Origin: Alphaproteobacteria bacterium
GTDB lineage: Bacteria > Pseudomonadota > Alphaproteobacteria > Micavibrionales > Micavibrionaceae
Reading direction: 5' to 3'
NCBI GenBank assembly: GCA_020443075.1
Contig: JAGRIU010000045.1
Coordinates: 1 to 64,000 of the forward strand
Length of the DNA stretch: 64,000 bases
Part shown: positions 27,913 to 37,061 of the stretch, in pieces
Position numbering within the stretch: the stretch's first letter is position 1
How the letters are laid out: every line of letters begins with the position of its first letter
Program-made: the position numbers and the translations under genes
Notes under the pieces: generated by a model
What the model saw: the letters and a program-made list of their open reading frames with translations, nothing else
The model's database searches: none
Told to the model about the DNA's origin: nothing

Positions 27913-29272
27913 AATGAAAATGCAACGCACATTTTATAAAACATGTCTCCTGCTTTTATTGTTTACGGGATTGCTGATAACGGTTCCCATGCGAGTTTCC
28001 ATCGCGGCTTGCCCGAGCTGCTCAGGCCGATGCGGTGGAGAAAGCACGATTCAGTGGAATAGAACCGTCAATAACGTCGTCAATCCTTTCACAACCAACC
28101 AATTCGTTCAGCACAGAGACTGGATCGTCAACACTCTGTGGGCGAATAACATCCTGCCGGCCATGATGATGATGGCCGACCAGCTCAGTGCTGTGGCTAT
28201 GCACCAGACCGCGATTATCGGCACGTTCTTTGATGCCAAGCAACAACTCGAAACGCAAAGAACGCTGCAAAAAATCCGCGCCCGCGCCCACAAAGACTAC
28301 CATCCCTCCACCGGCATGTGTGAATTCGGCTCTACAGTCAAAAGTCTGGCCGCCTCCGAAAGAAAATCCGAACTGGCCGCCCACGTAATGGCCCAGAGAT
28401 TTCAAGACCGTATGCTGGGCAACGCCAACACCTCCGCCGTCAAAGGCCCCGGCAACGACAAGGCCTCCCGCTTAAAACAATTTGCCGAAAAATTCTGTGA
28501 CCCAATGGATTTTGACGGCGCCCTCAAAACACTCTGCACGCATGGCGGCGGAGTCGGCGGCACCAAACCGCAGCGCCTGAACAAAGACATCGATTTCCTC
28601 CGCACGGTCATGGACCCTTGGACACTAAACGTCGACTTCTCCGATAACAAGGCAACAGACGAGGAAGAAGAAATCCTGGCTTTAGCCGACAACCTCTATG
28701 GCCACGAAGTTTTTGAGCGCATCAGTGCCGCTTCATTAAAACCGGAAGGAAGCCAAGACGCAGAGTTGCCGGACTCACTGGAAAGTTACATGGATGCCCG
28801 CGCCGCTTTGGCGAAACTCAGCGTCGCTGAAAACTCTTTCAACGCCATCACATCCATGAAAGCGGCCGGTGAAAAAGGATCGCGAGACTACCTCGAAGCC
28901 ATCATGAAAGAACTCGGAATCGATGATGCAAACCCGGCAGACCTGCCAGATATGAAACGTTTACTAGGCTTTGATGGAAACGAAAACGACAACCCGGAAA
29001 TAGGGCCGAGCTATTATGCACAAATGGAAGTCCTGACAAAGAAAATCTACCAAAACCCAGACTTCTATACCAACCTCTACGACAAACCGGCAAATGTCGA
29101 CAGAAAAATGGTCGCAATGCAAGCGATTGGCTTAATGCAAAAATTCGACATGTATAAAAGCCAGTTGCGCAAAGAAGCCTCTTTATCTGTCTTGCTGGAA
29201 CTGGCCGTCGATGACTTGCAAAAAGAAATGGAAGAAAAAACGCGCGACCAAACCTCCAGCGGCCAAAAATAG
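27902..29272 (+). CDS. Dot/Icm-linked secreted paralogue B
   Basis: 456 aa from the first ATG, though 27914 just after the stop of paralogue A is an equally good start. A signal peptide runs to about VSIAA, then CPSCSGRCGG, two CxxC-like pairs. The core matches A and C: VAMHQTAIIGTFFDAKQQLE, KDYHPSTGMCEFGS, CDPMDFDGALKTLCTHGGG, LNVDF and KKIYQNPDFYTNLYDKPANV. Apart from the signal peptide it is mostly helical and soluble. Family and function are unknown. Position suggests a periplasmic or surface part, or a substrate, of the Dot/Icm system. Confidence 0.85.
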   Translation: MLSKMKMQRTFYKTCLLLLLFTGLLITVPMRVSIAACPSCSGRCGGESTIQWNRTVNNVVNPFTTNQFVQHRDWIVNTLWANNILPAMMMMADQLSAVAMHQTAIIGTFFDAKQQLETQRTLQKIRARAHKDYHPSTGMCEFGSTVKSLAASERKSELAAHVMAQRFQDRMLGNANTSAVKGPGNDKASRLKQFAEKFCDPMDFDGALKTLCTHGGGVGGTKPQRLNKDIDFLRTVMDPWTLNVDFSDNKATDEEEEILALADNLYGHEVFERISAASLKPEGSQDAELPDSLESYMDARAALAKLSVAENSFNAITSMKAAGEKGSRDYLEAIMKELGIDDANPADLPDMKRLLGFDGNENDNPEIGPSYYAQMEVLTKKIYQNPDFYTNLYDKPANVDRKMVAMQAIGLMQKFDMYKSQLRKEASLSVLLELAVDDLQKEMEEKTRDQTSSGQK

Positions 29273-29284
29273 GAAAGAGTGTCA

Positions 29285-31012
29285 ATGGATGACCCAGTCG
29301 ACAACAAGGGCATAACACAAACGCCTCACAAGAAAAAAAGCCGTGCGGCCTGCATACTGGCCGCTCTCGTGGTTTTATCATTAACAATCGCGATACCGGC
29401 CAATAAAGCCGCGGCCCGTTTCTGGAATTCACAAACAGAAGACGCCTCGGCAACTTACGCAACCCTTTCGGGATTCAAACCCGGCGCACATGTAACGTAC
29501 ACAATTACAGGACCTGAGGCACTTCCCTTTACGGGCAAGGCAACCGTCGATACAAACGGCAATCTGATCATACCGGCCGCAGAAAATATCAAAACCACCA
29601 ACGCAAGCCTGACATACAACTTTATCATTGATCAAGACAACCAGACGCTCAATATCTTGCTCAAACACAATCTACAAACCGGAGACCTCTCGGTATCGGG
29701 AAGCGGCGCCGGAGATTTTACAACAATAACCATTGAAAACGACAACAACACACTGCAAACCCGCAGTGACTGGGCCGGGCTGTTCGAAGAAAATGATATC
29801 AGCGATATCTGGGCCGGCGATGAAAAAAACAGAAGCTACAAAATTGCCTTTTTCAATGCCAATCCGGGGCAAAATCTAATACAGCCGGTCAACCCTATGG
29901 TTATAAACGTCGCCGTACCGAATGAGCCCGCCTTACAAAATAATCTGGCCAGAAACTTTATCCGTCCCATGCAAGGCTCTGCCGAGCAATTCTCTGTCGT
30001 TGCAATGATGCAGGCTTTTATCATCGGCACGTTCTTTGATGCCAAAGAACAACTCGAAACCCAAAGAGATCTCGAAGCCCTGCAAGCCGAAGCCTTAAAA
30101 GACTATCACCCAAGCGAACAAATGTGTCGCTATGGCTCTTATATAAGAAGCCTCGCTGATACAGATCAGAAAAAATATCACATTGCACAAGCCTTCAACG
30201 ACATCATGAATTCTCACGAAGGCAATAAAAAGGGCACCGTCAGCGAAGCCGGAAGCCCGATGAGTATCGCTAATCATTTAAAACAGTTTAAGGAAGTCTA
30301 TTGCGACCCGATGGATTTTGACGGCGCCCTCAAAACATTATGTACACACGCAAACGGTGTTGGCGGAACAGACCCGCAGCGAATCAACAAAGACATTGAT
30401 TTCCAAAGAACGATGGAATCGAATTACACCTTAAATGTTGATTTCGTAGACGACGCCAGCACAGACGATGAAGCCGACATTATCGCCTTGGCCAAAAATC
30501 TTTATTGGCCAAACCCTTATCAATTCATAGATGAAAACAGCATCAAGGATAAAAGGAAGCAATTTCTCGACATGCACCAGATTTTAGCCGTCACAAACGT
30601 GGCGCAAAATTCTTTGGCCCAGCAAGTAGCCATGCGCGCCCAGGCCCCGGAGGTTGCCGCAGACACAACGCCGGGCTGGGCTTACATGAAAACATTATTG
30701 CGCGAATTCGGCTTCAACGACGACGAGGACATTGTCAAAGTCTTTGGAGAGCGCCCCAGCTATTATATGCAGATGGACGTTTTGACCAAAAAAATCTACC
30801 AAAACCCAGATTTTTATACCAATCTTTACGACAAGCCTGCCAACATAGACCGAACGATTAGCACCATGCAGGCCATTGCACTTATGCAACAAAGGGACGC
30901 CTTCGAAACATCCCTGCGTCAGGAAATGTTGCTCTCCAGCTTAGTTCAGACCGACATACGGCCAAAGTTCGAAGCCATTCAAGCGATCTTGAAAAAATCC
31001 AGCAAAGAATAA
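29285..31012 (+). CDS. Dot/Icm-linked secreted paralogue C with extra N-terminal domain
   Basis: 575 aa from the ATG at 29285, preceded by AGGAAAG; a GTG at 29279 is in frame. It has an N-terminal hydrophobic signal segment (IPANKAAA). A beta-rich insert of about 150 residues is absent from A and B (for example PGAHVTYTITGPEALPF and GDFTTITIENDNNTLQ), possibly an Ig-like or jelly-roll module. The shared core follows: IIGTFFDAKEQLETQRDLEA, KDYHPSEQMCRYGS, CDPMDFDGALKTLCTHANG, KKIYQNPDFYTNLYDKPANI. It lacks the N-terminal CxxC pairs. Function unknown. Confidence 0.85.
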   Translation: MDDPVDNKGITQTPHKKKSRAACILAALVVLSLTIAIPANKAAARFWNSQTEDASATYATLSGFKPGAHVTYTITGPEALPFTGKATVDTNGNLIIPAAENIKTTNASLTYNFIIDQDNQTLNILLKHNLQTGDLSVSGSGAGDFTTITIENDNNTLQTRSDWAGLFEENDISDIWAGDEKNRSYKIAFFNANPGQNLIQPVNPMVINVAVPNEPALQNNLARNFIRPMQGSAEQFSVVAMMQAFIIGTFFDAKEQLETQRDLEALQAEALKDYHPSEQMCRYGSYIRSLADTDQKKYHIAQAFNDIMNSHEGNKKGTVSEAGSPMSIANHLKQFKEVYCDPMDFDGALKTLCTHANGVGGTDPQRINKDIDFQRTMESNYTLNVDFVDDASTDDEADIIALAKNLYWPNPYQFIDENSIKDKRKQFLDMHQILAVTNVAQNSLAQQVAMRAQAPEVAADTTPGWAYMKTLLREFGFNDDEDIVKVFGERPSYYMQMDVLTKKIYQNPDFYTNLYDKPANIDRTISTMQAIALMQQRDAFETSLRQEMLLSSLVQTDIRPKFEAIQAILKKSSKE

Positions 31013-31072
31013 AGTGCACAATCTTGCTGACCGCATAAAACAACCCAAAATTGTTATTTCCCTTTTAAAATC

Positions 31073-31088
31073 TGGCATCAAAATTGCA
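31073..31088 (+). promoter_or_regulatory. Sigma-54 promoter of flgKL
   Basis: TGGCATCAAAATTGCA carries the invariant GG (-24) and GC (-12) separated by exactly ten bases, matching the sigma-54 consensus TGGCACN5TTGCA at nearly all positions. It lies about 90 bases before flgK. Late flagellar genes of several alphaproteobacteria use sigma-54, so the context fits. Confidence 0.8.
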
Positions 31089-31110
31089 CAGACACTCTTT
31101 ATATAAATCG

Positions 31111-31147
31111 GCCGGGTTGTCGACGCGATTTAAGCGTTTCAACCGGC
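31111..31147 (+). promoter_or_regulatory. Inverted repeat in flgK leader
   Basis: GCCGGGTTG at 31111 pairs with CAACCGGC at 31140, with one bulge, and inner ACGC/GCGT also pair. The structure sits between the sigma-54 promoter and the flgK start. It could be a DNA site for an activator of the FlbD/NtrC type placed downstream, or an RNA leader hairpin. The role is inferred. Confidence 0.55.
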
Positions 31148-31178
31148 TCAAAAGAAAAAAACAAGGAATAACAAAGAG

Positions 31179-33602
31179 ATGTCATCTGCTCTCGATACCG
31201 CTCTCACGGGTCTGCGCGTCGCACAACAGCAAATTTCGATCATATCGACCAACGTCTCCAACGTCGGCACCCCGGGATATTCCCGGAAAATTTTGCCGCA
31301 AAACACTCAAACTATTAATGGACAAGCCATTGGCGTTTTGCCAGGCAATACCATCAGAAATGTAAATCTGAACCTGACACGCGATCTGTGGACTCGCGTT
31401 AGCTCGGTCGGACAACTGGAAATTCAGGAAACCTACCTCCAGCGCATCGAACAATTTCATGGCCCGCCAGACAAAGAAATCTCGATCGCTGCCGAAATTT
31501 CAAAACTTAAGGACTCTTTTGCCGTGCTCTCCGATAGCCCAGAAGATCCGTTCTTGCAAACCAGCGTCGTAAACCAGGCAATCGACACGGCTAACAAAAT
31601 CAATGACCTGTCGAACCTGATTACGACCTTGCGCAATGACGTCCAGGACGAGCTCGTATCCACGGTTAACAATATCAACAGCTTGCTCACGCAAATTGCG
31701 GATCTAAACGTGCAAATCGAAGCCAATACCAATGGAAATAGACCGACAGCAGATTTAGAAGATCAACGCGATCAAGCGATCAAAGATCTCTCCAGCCTGA
31801 TTGAAATCAGCTATTTCAAACGCGGCAACGGGACGCTGGTTATTCAAACAGCATCCGGTGTGGAATTAACATCCAACAAAGAGCGTCAATTAACGTTCGC
31901 CCCGACGTTACAATCGGCCATCACGTATTATCCACCATCAGCCAGCGGTGTATACGTTGGAGATCCGGAAACAGATCCCGACGGTGCAATCGACATCACA
32001 CAGCTCTCACCCGGAGGAAAACTGGGAGGACTGCTTGATCTGCGAGACAGGACCTTCCCGAAACAAACCGCTCAAATCGACGAACTGGCCCACAAACTCG
32101 CCCTTAGATTTGACAATCAGGGCCTGCGCCTCTTTACCAATAAATCAGGCGGCATCCCTGCAGACACACCGCCCGACCCGACAACAACCCCGAATCCGAC
32201 GCCAGTCACTTACGTTGGCTTCGCCGCCTCCATTCAGGTCAACCAAAATATCATCGACGACCCAAGCTTGCTGCAAAAAGGCACTTACGGAGCCATATTG
32301 GATGCGGGAGACAATGAAGTCCTGCGCCGCATTATCGAATTTGCTTTCGGAGATACAGAATATCAGGAAGCCTACAATGCGGACACGGCAACACAAGTGG
32401 ATTTGCTAAACCGGGGCGGTGCGGACCTACAAACATGGCTGGGGCTGCATTCCTCCAATACGCTGCTGGGTGGACGCGATTTAACGCCTTTTGCCGATGT
32501 CAACGCCTTAATCACTTCGGCAAACGGCGCTCTGGATCCGGCCAACGATACATTTCGCATCACCTTCGAAGAAGCCAGAACAGGCCTCGGTCCGGCATCG
32601 ATCGATATATCAATGGCCGCCGCCGCCCTACAAGCAGGCGCAACCGCCGCCGATCAAATCGTAGCCGAAATCAACGCCCAGATTGCGGCTCTCCCGGTTC
32701 CGGCCGGATTAACAGCGACAGCCTCCGTCGGCAGCAACGGGGAAATCAGAATCGACACGCGCGGCTCTATCGTTATAGATTCCACGAATCCCGCTAACCC
32801 GATGGGACAAACAGGCCTGACATTCCTGGGACTATCGGACAACACCGGCAATCCCATCGCGCCAACCGATCCGTATTTCGATATTCAGGTCGGCAATAAT
32901 GACCCGACACGAATTTATTTAGAGCCGGGCGATACGCACACAGATCTCCTAACCAAGCTCGGAGCCGTTGAAAGTTTAGCCGTTGATACGGCAAATTTCG
33001 CACTGGATGGTCTACTGCGCCTGCGGCCGGGAAATAGCTACGCAGGGCCGGATTTTGGCGGCGATTTAAAAATCACAGGCGGCCCCTTTGAAACCAGCGG
33101 CGCCACTTATGGCGCGCCGCCGGCAACAACAGCGCGCGCTAGCATCGATAACAACGTCAATATTATCTCGGCATTGTTCGGAACTTATACAAGCTCCGGT
33201 GGCGTCATTACAGACAATACCCCGATTACAAACGTGCCCTACACCTCGGAAACCGACGGCTCTTTGGCCAGCCCGATCCCCACGGTACCGTTTCGTACAT
33301 CACTGCTGGGGCCGGGCGCCAATGTCAGCATAAATATCGTCGGCGTAAAAACGTTAATAGACTTCGGACAAAAAATCGTCAACGAAAACACTCAGGAGCT
33401 GAGCTTCGTTGCCCGCCGCGCAGAAGACGATAAAGCCCTGAAAGATGTGCTGGAAACACAAGTGAACAACGAATCCGGCGTCAATATTGATGAAGAGCTT
33501 GGCCATCTGATTGTTGTACAAACAGCCTACAGCGCCTCGGCACAAGTCCTAAACGCCGTCGAAGAACTCTTCCAACTTTTGCTGAGCACCATCCGAAGAT
33601 AA
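31179..33602 (+). CDS. flgK: Flagellar hook-associated protein 1 FlgK
   Basis: 807 aa. The N-terminus (SSALDTALTGLRVAQQQISI, STNVSNVGTPGYSRK) and C-terminal helix (ESGVNIDEELGHLIVVQTAY, VLNAVEELFQLLL) are the classic rod/hook/HAP signatures. FlgK forms the first hook-filament junction ring. It is longer than the usual 450-650 aa because of a large variable middle domain (about residues 330-700) rich in Thr, Gly and Asn, likely exposed. It is followed by flgL after 25 bases. It is the only flagellar operon in the window. Confidence 0.94.
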   Translation: MSSALDTALTGLRVAQQQISIISTNVSNVGTPGYSRKILPQNTQTINGQAIGVLPGNTIRNVNLNLTRDLWTRVSSVGQLEIQETYLQRIEQFHGPPDKEISIAAEISKLKDSFAVLSDSPEDPFLQTSVVNQAIDTANKINDLSNLITTLRNDVQDELVSTVNNINSLLTQIADLNVQIEANTNGNRPTADLEDQRDQAIKDLSSLIEISYFKRGNGTLVIQTASGVELTSNKERQLTFAPTLQSAITYYPPSASGVYVGDPETDPDGAIDITQLSPGGKLGGLLDLRDRTFPKQTAQIDELAHKLALRFDNQGLRLFTNKSGGIPADTPPDPTTTPNPTPVTYVGFAASIQVNQNIIDDPSLLQKGTYGAILDAGDNEVLRRIIEFAFGDTEYQEAYNADTATQVDLLNRGGADLQTWLGLHSSNTLLGGRDLTPFADVNALITSANGALDPANDTFRITFEEARTGLGPASIDISMAAAALQAGATAADQIVAEINAQIAALPVPAGLTATASVGSNGEIRIDTRGSIVIDSTNPANPMGQTGLTFLGLSDNTGNPIAPTDPYFDIQVGNNDPTRIYLEPGDTHTDLLTKLGAVESLAVDTANFALDGLLRLRPGNSYAGPDFGGDLKITGGPFETSGATYGAPPATTARASIDNNVNIISALFGTYTSSGGVITDNTPITNVPYTSETDGSLASPIPTVPFRTSLLGPGANVSINIVGVKTLIDFGQKIVNENTQELSFVARRAEDDKALKDVLETQVNNESGVNIDEELGHLIVVQTAYSASAQVLNAVEELFQLLLSTIRR

Positions 33603-33627
33603 AAAAGACCCTAAGGAGCAAAAAACT

Positions 33628-34845
33628 ATGACAAGCGTATCAACCATGGGACAGGCCCTCAACCAGATCCGCCTCATCAGCGATCAAAATCTCCTGCTAT
33701 CACAACTCACCAATCAGTTGGCGACAGGAAAGAAAACCCAAAAATTCTCTGGTCTTGGCACGGACGTCCTCACATCGGAACGTTCACGCTCAGGTTTAAA
33801 CACCTTGGATGTCTACACAAACAATATCAAAATCGCCGACCGTCGAATCAAAACCATGATCAACGCGATTGAAGAATTTAAAGCCCACGCCGAAAACTTC
33901 AGCAACGCGCTCATCTTGTTTTCTCAAGAAAGCGTTCACCAACAAGGCGATGAAATCATCTATGACGACCCCTTAACCCCCGGCATCAACGAAAACCTGA
34001 AAATCGGCATGAACTCGGCAGAACCCGATGTCGATTTTTCATCTCTGCAACAATTTGCCGGAGATATCTTCGAATTCATGGTGGATCTTCTCAATACAAA
34101 AGACGGAGATCGTTATCTGTTAGGGGGCGCGGATACTTTAAATAAGCCCATAGTCGATAATGGAACTCTAGACGCCGCCGTCTCGACGCTTCTGGCTCAC
34201 TGGAAAGATGAAACCCTCGCACCTGCAGTAAACCTGACCAACAGCGAATTGATTTCCGCTCTGGAAAGCCGGGATAATAGTGTTGATGCAAATGCCGTAA
34301 CCGATACGATTATCGGCTATAATGCCACCTTAAGCAGCGGCAATGTCGGAAAAGTTTTCGTACGCGCCGACGAAGTTTCGGAAGTCGAATACACGGTACT
34401 GGCCAATAACCAACCATTCCGTGATATCATGGTTGCACTGTCTTACTTCAAAAACGATACCCTCGCACCCATAGCCGATGTATATGCCGAGCCTTATACC
34501 GCCGGGGATCCAACACTGGCAGACGGCGCACCCGGCGCAACCCTTGAAGAAATGAAAAATAACTTCTTCGAGGTCTTCAATGCCATGTCCGGAATGCTCA
34601 ACCAAGCCATAGAGGATATGAACACAACGGTTCAAAAACTTGAAAGCGCCAGAGCCCGCCTTGACTCGCTACGCAAAAAACACGCCGAAAATAAAATTGC
34701 TCTGGAAAGCACAGTTGCAGACATTGAAAATGTCGATATAAACGAAGTCGCCATCAACGTGCAAATGTTGCAAATCCGTCTGGACGCCTCCTACCGCCTT
34801 TCAGCTCTGACAGGAGAACTCAGCCTCGTAAACTTTATAAACTAG
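33628..34845 (+). CDS. flgL: Flagellar hook-associated protein 3 FlgL
   Basis: 405 aa, flagellin-like junction protein that joins FlgK to the filament. The N-terminal helix (LNQIRLISDQNLLLSQLTNQ, LATGKKTQKFSGL) and C-terminal helix (VAINVQMLQIRLDASYRLSA) match the FlgL/flagellin terminal domains. AAGGAG precedes the ATG. Cotranscribed with flgK from the sigma-54 promoter. It is convergent with the TcpQ-domain gene. Confidence 0.92.
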   Translation: MTSVSTMGQALNQIRLISDQNLLLSQLTNQLATGKKTQKFSGLGTDVLTSERSRSGLNTLDVYTNNIKIADRRIKTMINAIEEFKAHAENFSNALILFSQESVHQQGDEIIYDDPLTPGINENLKIGMNSAEPDVDFSSLQQFAGDIFEFMVDLLNTKDGDRYLLGGADTLNKPIVDNGTLDAAVSTLLAHWKDETLAPAVNLTNSELISALESRDNSVDANAVTDTIIGYNATLSSGNVGKVFVRADEVSEVEYTVLANNQPFRDIMVALSYFKNDTLAPIADVYAEPYTAGDPTLADGAPGATLEEMKNNFFEVFNAMSGMLNQAIEDMNTTVQKLESARARLDSLRKKHAENKIALESTVADIENVDINEVAINVQMLQIRLDASYRLSALTGELSLVNFIN

Positions 34846-34901
34846 GCGCTTATGAATTAAGACTTTGATTGACGCCAAAGAAAGAGGCGCAACGAAAAGC
34901 C

Positions 34902-36548
34902 CTAAGAAGATTGGTCATTCACAATCAAACGGCTAGGCTGACCGGGGCGGCTTAAAAACTCAACCATCGGCGCATCACCGGCTTCACCGAGACTGGAAAG
35001 AGCACTTTTCAGGGCCTCTTCAAAACCACCGCCTGCCGCAATGTCAGAGTCAATCTGATAATCATGGCTAGCCTGCCATATAACCTCAACATTCGAACGA
35101 CGACCCCAATCATCAAAAGTCTGCTTCAAACTATCGCCCTTCCGTGCCTGATAAACCGGTTCAACGTCCGCCCGGGCATCACCGGCCGCAGGCTCCAGCG
35201 CCGCCGCCATTTGGGCGTCCGCTTCAAGTGTTGCAACATCCTGATCGCTTTCTTCTTCGCCAAGCAGCGCCGCTTGCGTCTGCGCAGGCTGCTCCGAAGG
35301 GGCTTCCCCGGGATCTTGAATAGCGTCTCGGCGAACGTCATCCTCTCCGGCATCTACACTTTTGACAGCCTCTTCGACAGATAGGCTCTGAGATGCGGAA
35401 AGCTGAAGACTTTGCCCACGATTTCCTTCCGGAACAACCGGGGCATCATTCATAGACTGAACACCTTCCGCAGAGGAGATATGAACGCGCCGTTCTTGAA
35501 TACGCACGGCCAATCCCAAAGGTGCCACCATATCCTGAACAACTTCGCCCCAAGGCTTCCCACCGCTCCAAGACACGCGAACACCGGGATTAACGCCCGG
35601 ACCAAATGAAAAAGAATAAGCTGCTGGCACAACTTGTCTCAAAGCCAGCGCCAAAGGCATATCAGACCCAAACCCTTCAACAGAAGCCATCGGCGCATCG
35701 CCCACCGCCTCGGCGATCTGCAGCTCATCAGCCCCGGCGGGCTCCAAAGGCGATAACGCCGCCTCGGCATTCGCCATCTGTTGTTGCGGGAAAGGGTTGA
35801 TAATTAAACCGGCGTCCCCGGCCGCAGGCTCAGCCTCAGATTGGACAACCGGCTCATTAAAGAGAATAATTTCTTCGGAAATAGCGGCCTCGGAAACAGC
35901 AGGCGCTTGTTCCGACGCTTCCTCAACAGCAATCTCTTGTACCACAGCGCTCGGTTCAGAAACCGGGGCGGCATCCTGAACCATAGGCATGACAGGTGTT
36001 TTATCCGCAGGCGCTTCAAAAACAATTTCTTCTTGAGGTATAGAAGCAGGAGAATCCTGAACTTTTGCAACCTCGACAGGCTCGGAAACCGCCTGATCCA
36101 CGGCCTCTTCGACAACCGCTCCCTTGGCAGATTCCGGCGCATCACTCGGCAGAACCACACGATGCTGCATCACAGACGGATCAACAGGCGCAGCCTCCGC
36201 AGCAACCATCGCCTCAGATGAAGAAGAAGCCTTCGGCTGAGCAGGATAGAGCGTATGAATAACAGGCGTATTCGGTGTTTCCCCCGGCAAAGGCGTTAAA
36301 TCTGAAGGCTGATAAACAGGCTGAGCGCTAGCGGCAGAAGATTGCTCGGCAGCCGATGACGGCGCCAAAGGCTCGGCAGCAACAGGCTGTGCCGGAACAG
36401 CGGGTGGAGCACTCTGAACTTGGGGCTGCTGAGGGACAGGGACCCATTCAAAACCGGCATAAGCCGAAGACGATGCCAGCACAGCACCCAAAGTACAAAT
36501 TCCGGCCAATAATTTTTTCTGGTTATGCGAAAACGAAAACGCTCTCAT
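34902..36548 (-). CDS. TcpQ-domain envelope protein linked to the Dot/Icm locus
   Basis: 548 aa with a signal peptide ending SSAYAG, then about 230 residues of Pro/Ala/Glu-rich low-complexity sequence. Two small domains follow. One (MPLALALRQVVPAAYSFSFG, GKPWGEVVQDMVAPLGLAV) resembles a secretin N0/STN-type fold. The C-terminal one (KGDSLKQTFDDWGRRSNVEV, SHDYQIDSD) matches the TcpQ/PilL C-terminal domain. Such domains occur with outer-membrane secretin-like rings and with DotD. It lies 139 bases downstream of icmT on the same strand. An outer-membrane core accessory role is inferred. Confidence 0.75.
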   Translation of the reverse strand: MRAFSFSHNQKKLLAGICTLGAVLASSSAYAGFEWVPVPQQPQVQSAPPAVPAQPVAAEPLAPSSAAEQSSAASAQPVYQPSDLTPLPGETPNTPVIHTLYPAQPKASSSSEAMVAAEAAPVDPSVMQHRVVLPSDAPESAKGAVVEEAVDQAVSEPVEVAKVQDSPASIPQEEIVFEAPADKTPVMPMVQDAAPVSEPSAVVQEIAVEEASEQAPAVSEAAISEEIILFNEPVVQSEAEPAAGDAGLIINPFPQQQMANAEAALSPLEPAGADELQIAEAVGDAPMASVEGFGSDMPLALALRQVVPAAYSFSFGPGVNPGVRVSWSGGKPWGEVVQDMVAPLGLAVRIQERRVHISSAEGVQSMNDAPVVPEGNRGQSLQLSASQSLSVEEAVKSVDAGEDDVRRDAIQDPGEAPSEQPAQTQAALLGEEESDQDVATLEADAQMAAALEPAAGDARADVEPVYQARKGDSLKQTFDDWGRRSNVEVIWQASHDYQIDSDIAAGGGFEEALKSALSSLGEAGDAPMVEFLSRPGQPSRLIVNDQSS

Positions 36549-36687
36549 ATCTAACTTCCCTTACAAATAAATTTCAAACGCAACAAATAATCTCCGACCT
36601 TATAGCGGAGCGGAGAAAAACACAAGAAACTTAAGGCCATATAGTCAATTTTATAGAAAAACAGCGCCTGACAGAGAAACAGTGGCT

Positions 36688-36993
36688 CTAACCATAATCA
36701 CGGAACTTACGGTGATAAATCCCAATCCAGCCCGGCCTGTCAGACCCGACAATCCAGGCCCTGAAATTCCGCAAGGCCGCCGGAAACGTCAAACCCTTCT
36801 TCTCCAAAAATCGGAAAAACACCAGAAAAACAATAGTCAGAACAATTGTCGAGACCCGCGCATAAACGAGCAAAAGCGGAATGGGCAACGCCGCACGCGC
36901 ATCAAAGGAAAAAAACCGCACCACGCGCATGGAATTACGCCAATGCCAGTTAAGCTGTTCCTGGGTATCCTGAATTTCTTGCGCCTGCGTCAT
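36688..36993 (-). CDS. icmT: Type IVB secretion protein IcmT
   Basis: 101 aa, matching the IcmT/TraK size and pattern: an N-terminal WHWRNSMRVVRFFSFDARAA, a hydrophobic region at about 36-62, and a basic C-terminal part (PAALRNFRAWIVG). IcmT is a small inner-membrane component of Dot/Icm systems. It lies 68 bases downstream of dotB. In Legionella icmT lies in a cluster with icmS, but no icmS is seen here. Confidence 0.85.
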   Translation of the reverse strand: MTQAQEIQDTQEQLNWHWRNSMRVVRFFSFDARAALPIPLLLVYARVSTIVLTIVFLVFFRFLEKKGLTFPAALRNFRAWIVGSDRPGWIGIYHRKFRDYG

Positions 36994-37061
36994 ACTGATC
37001 CTCTGAGCTTAAAATCCCCGTACTAACCTAAAATTATAACCAAACCGGCCTTAAAGAAAGC

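Noticed and set aside
28022-29462. Minus-strand frames under the secreted triplet
   Set aside because: No homology pattern, and the plus-strand genes are strongly supported by paralogy.
36065-36634. Short plus-strand frames opposite the TcpQ protein
   Set aside because: They arise from the low-complexity Pro/Ala stretch read in reverse.
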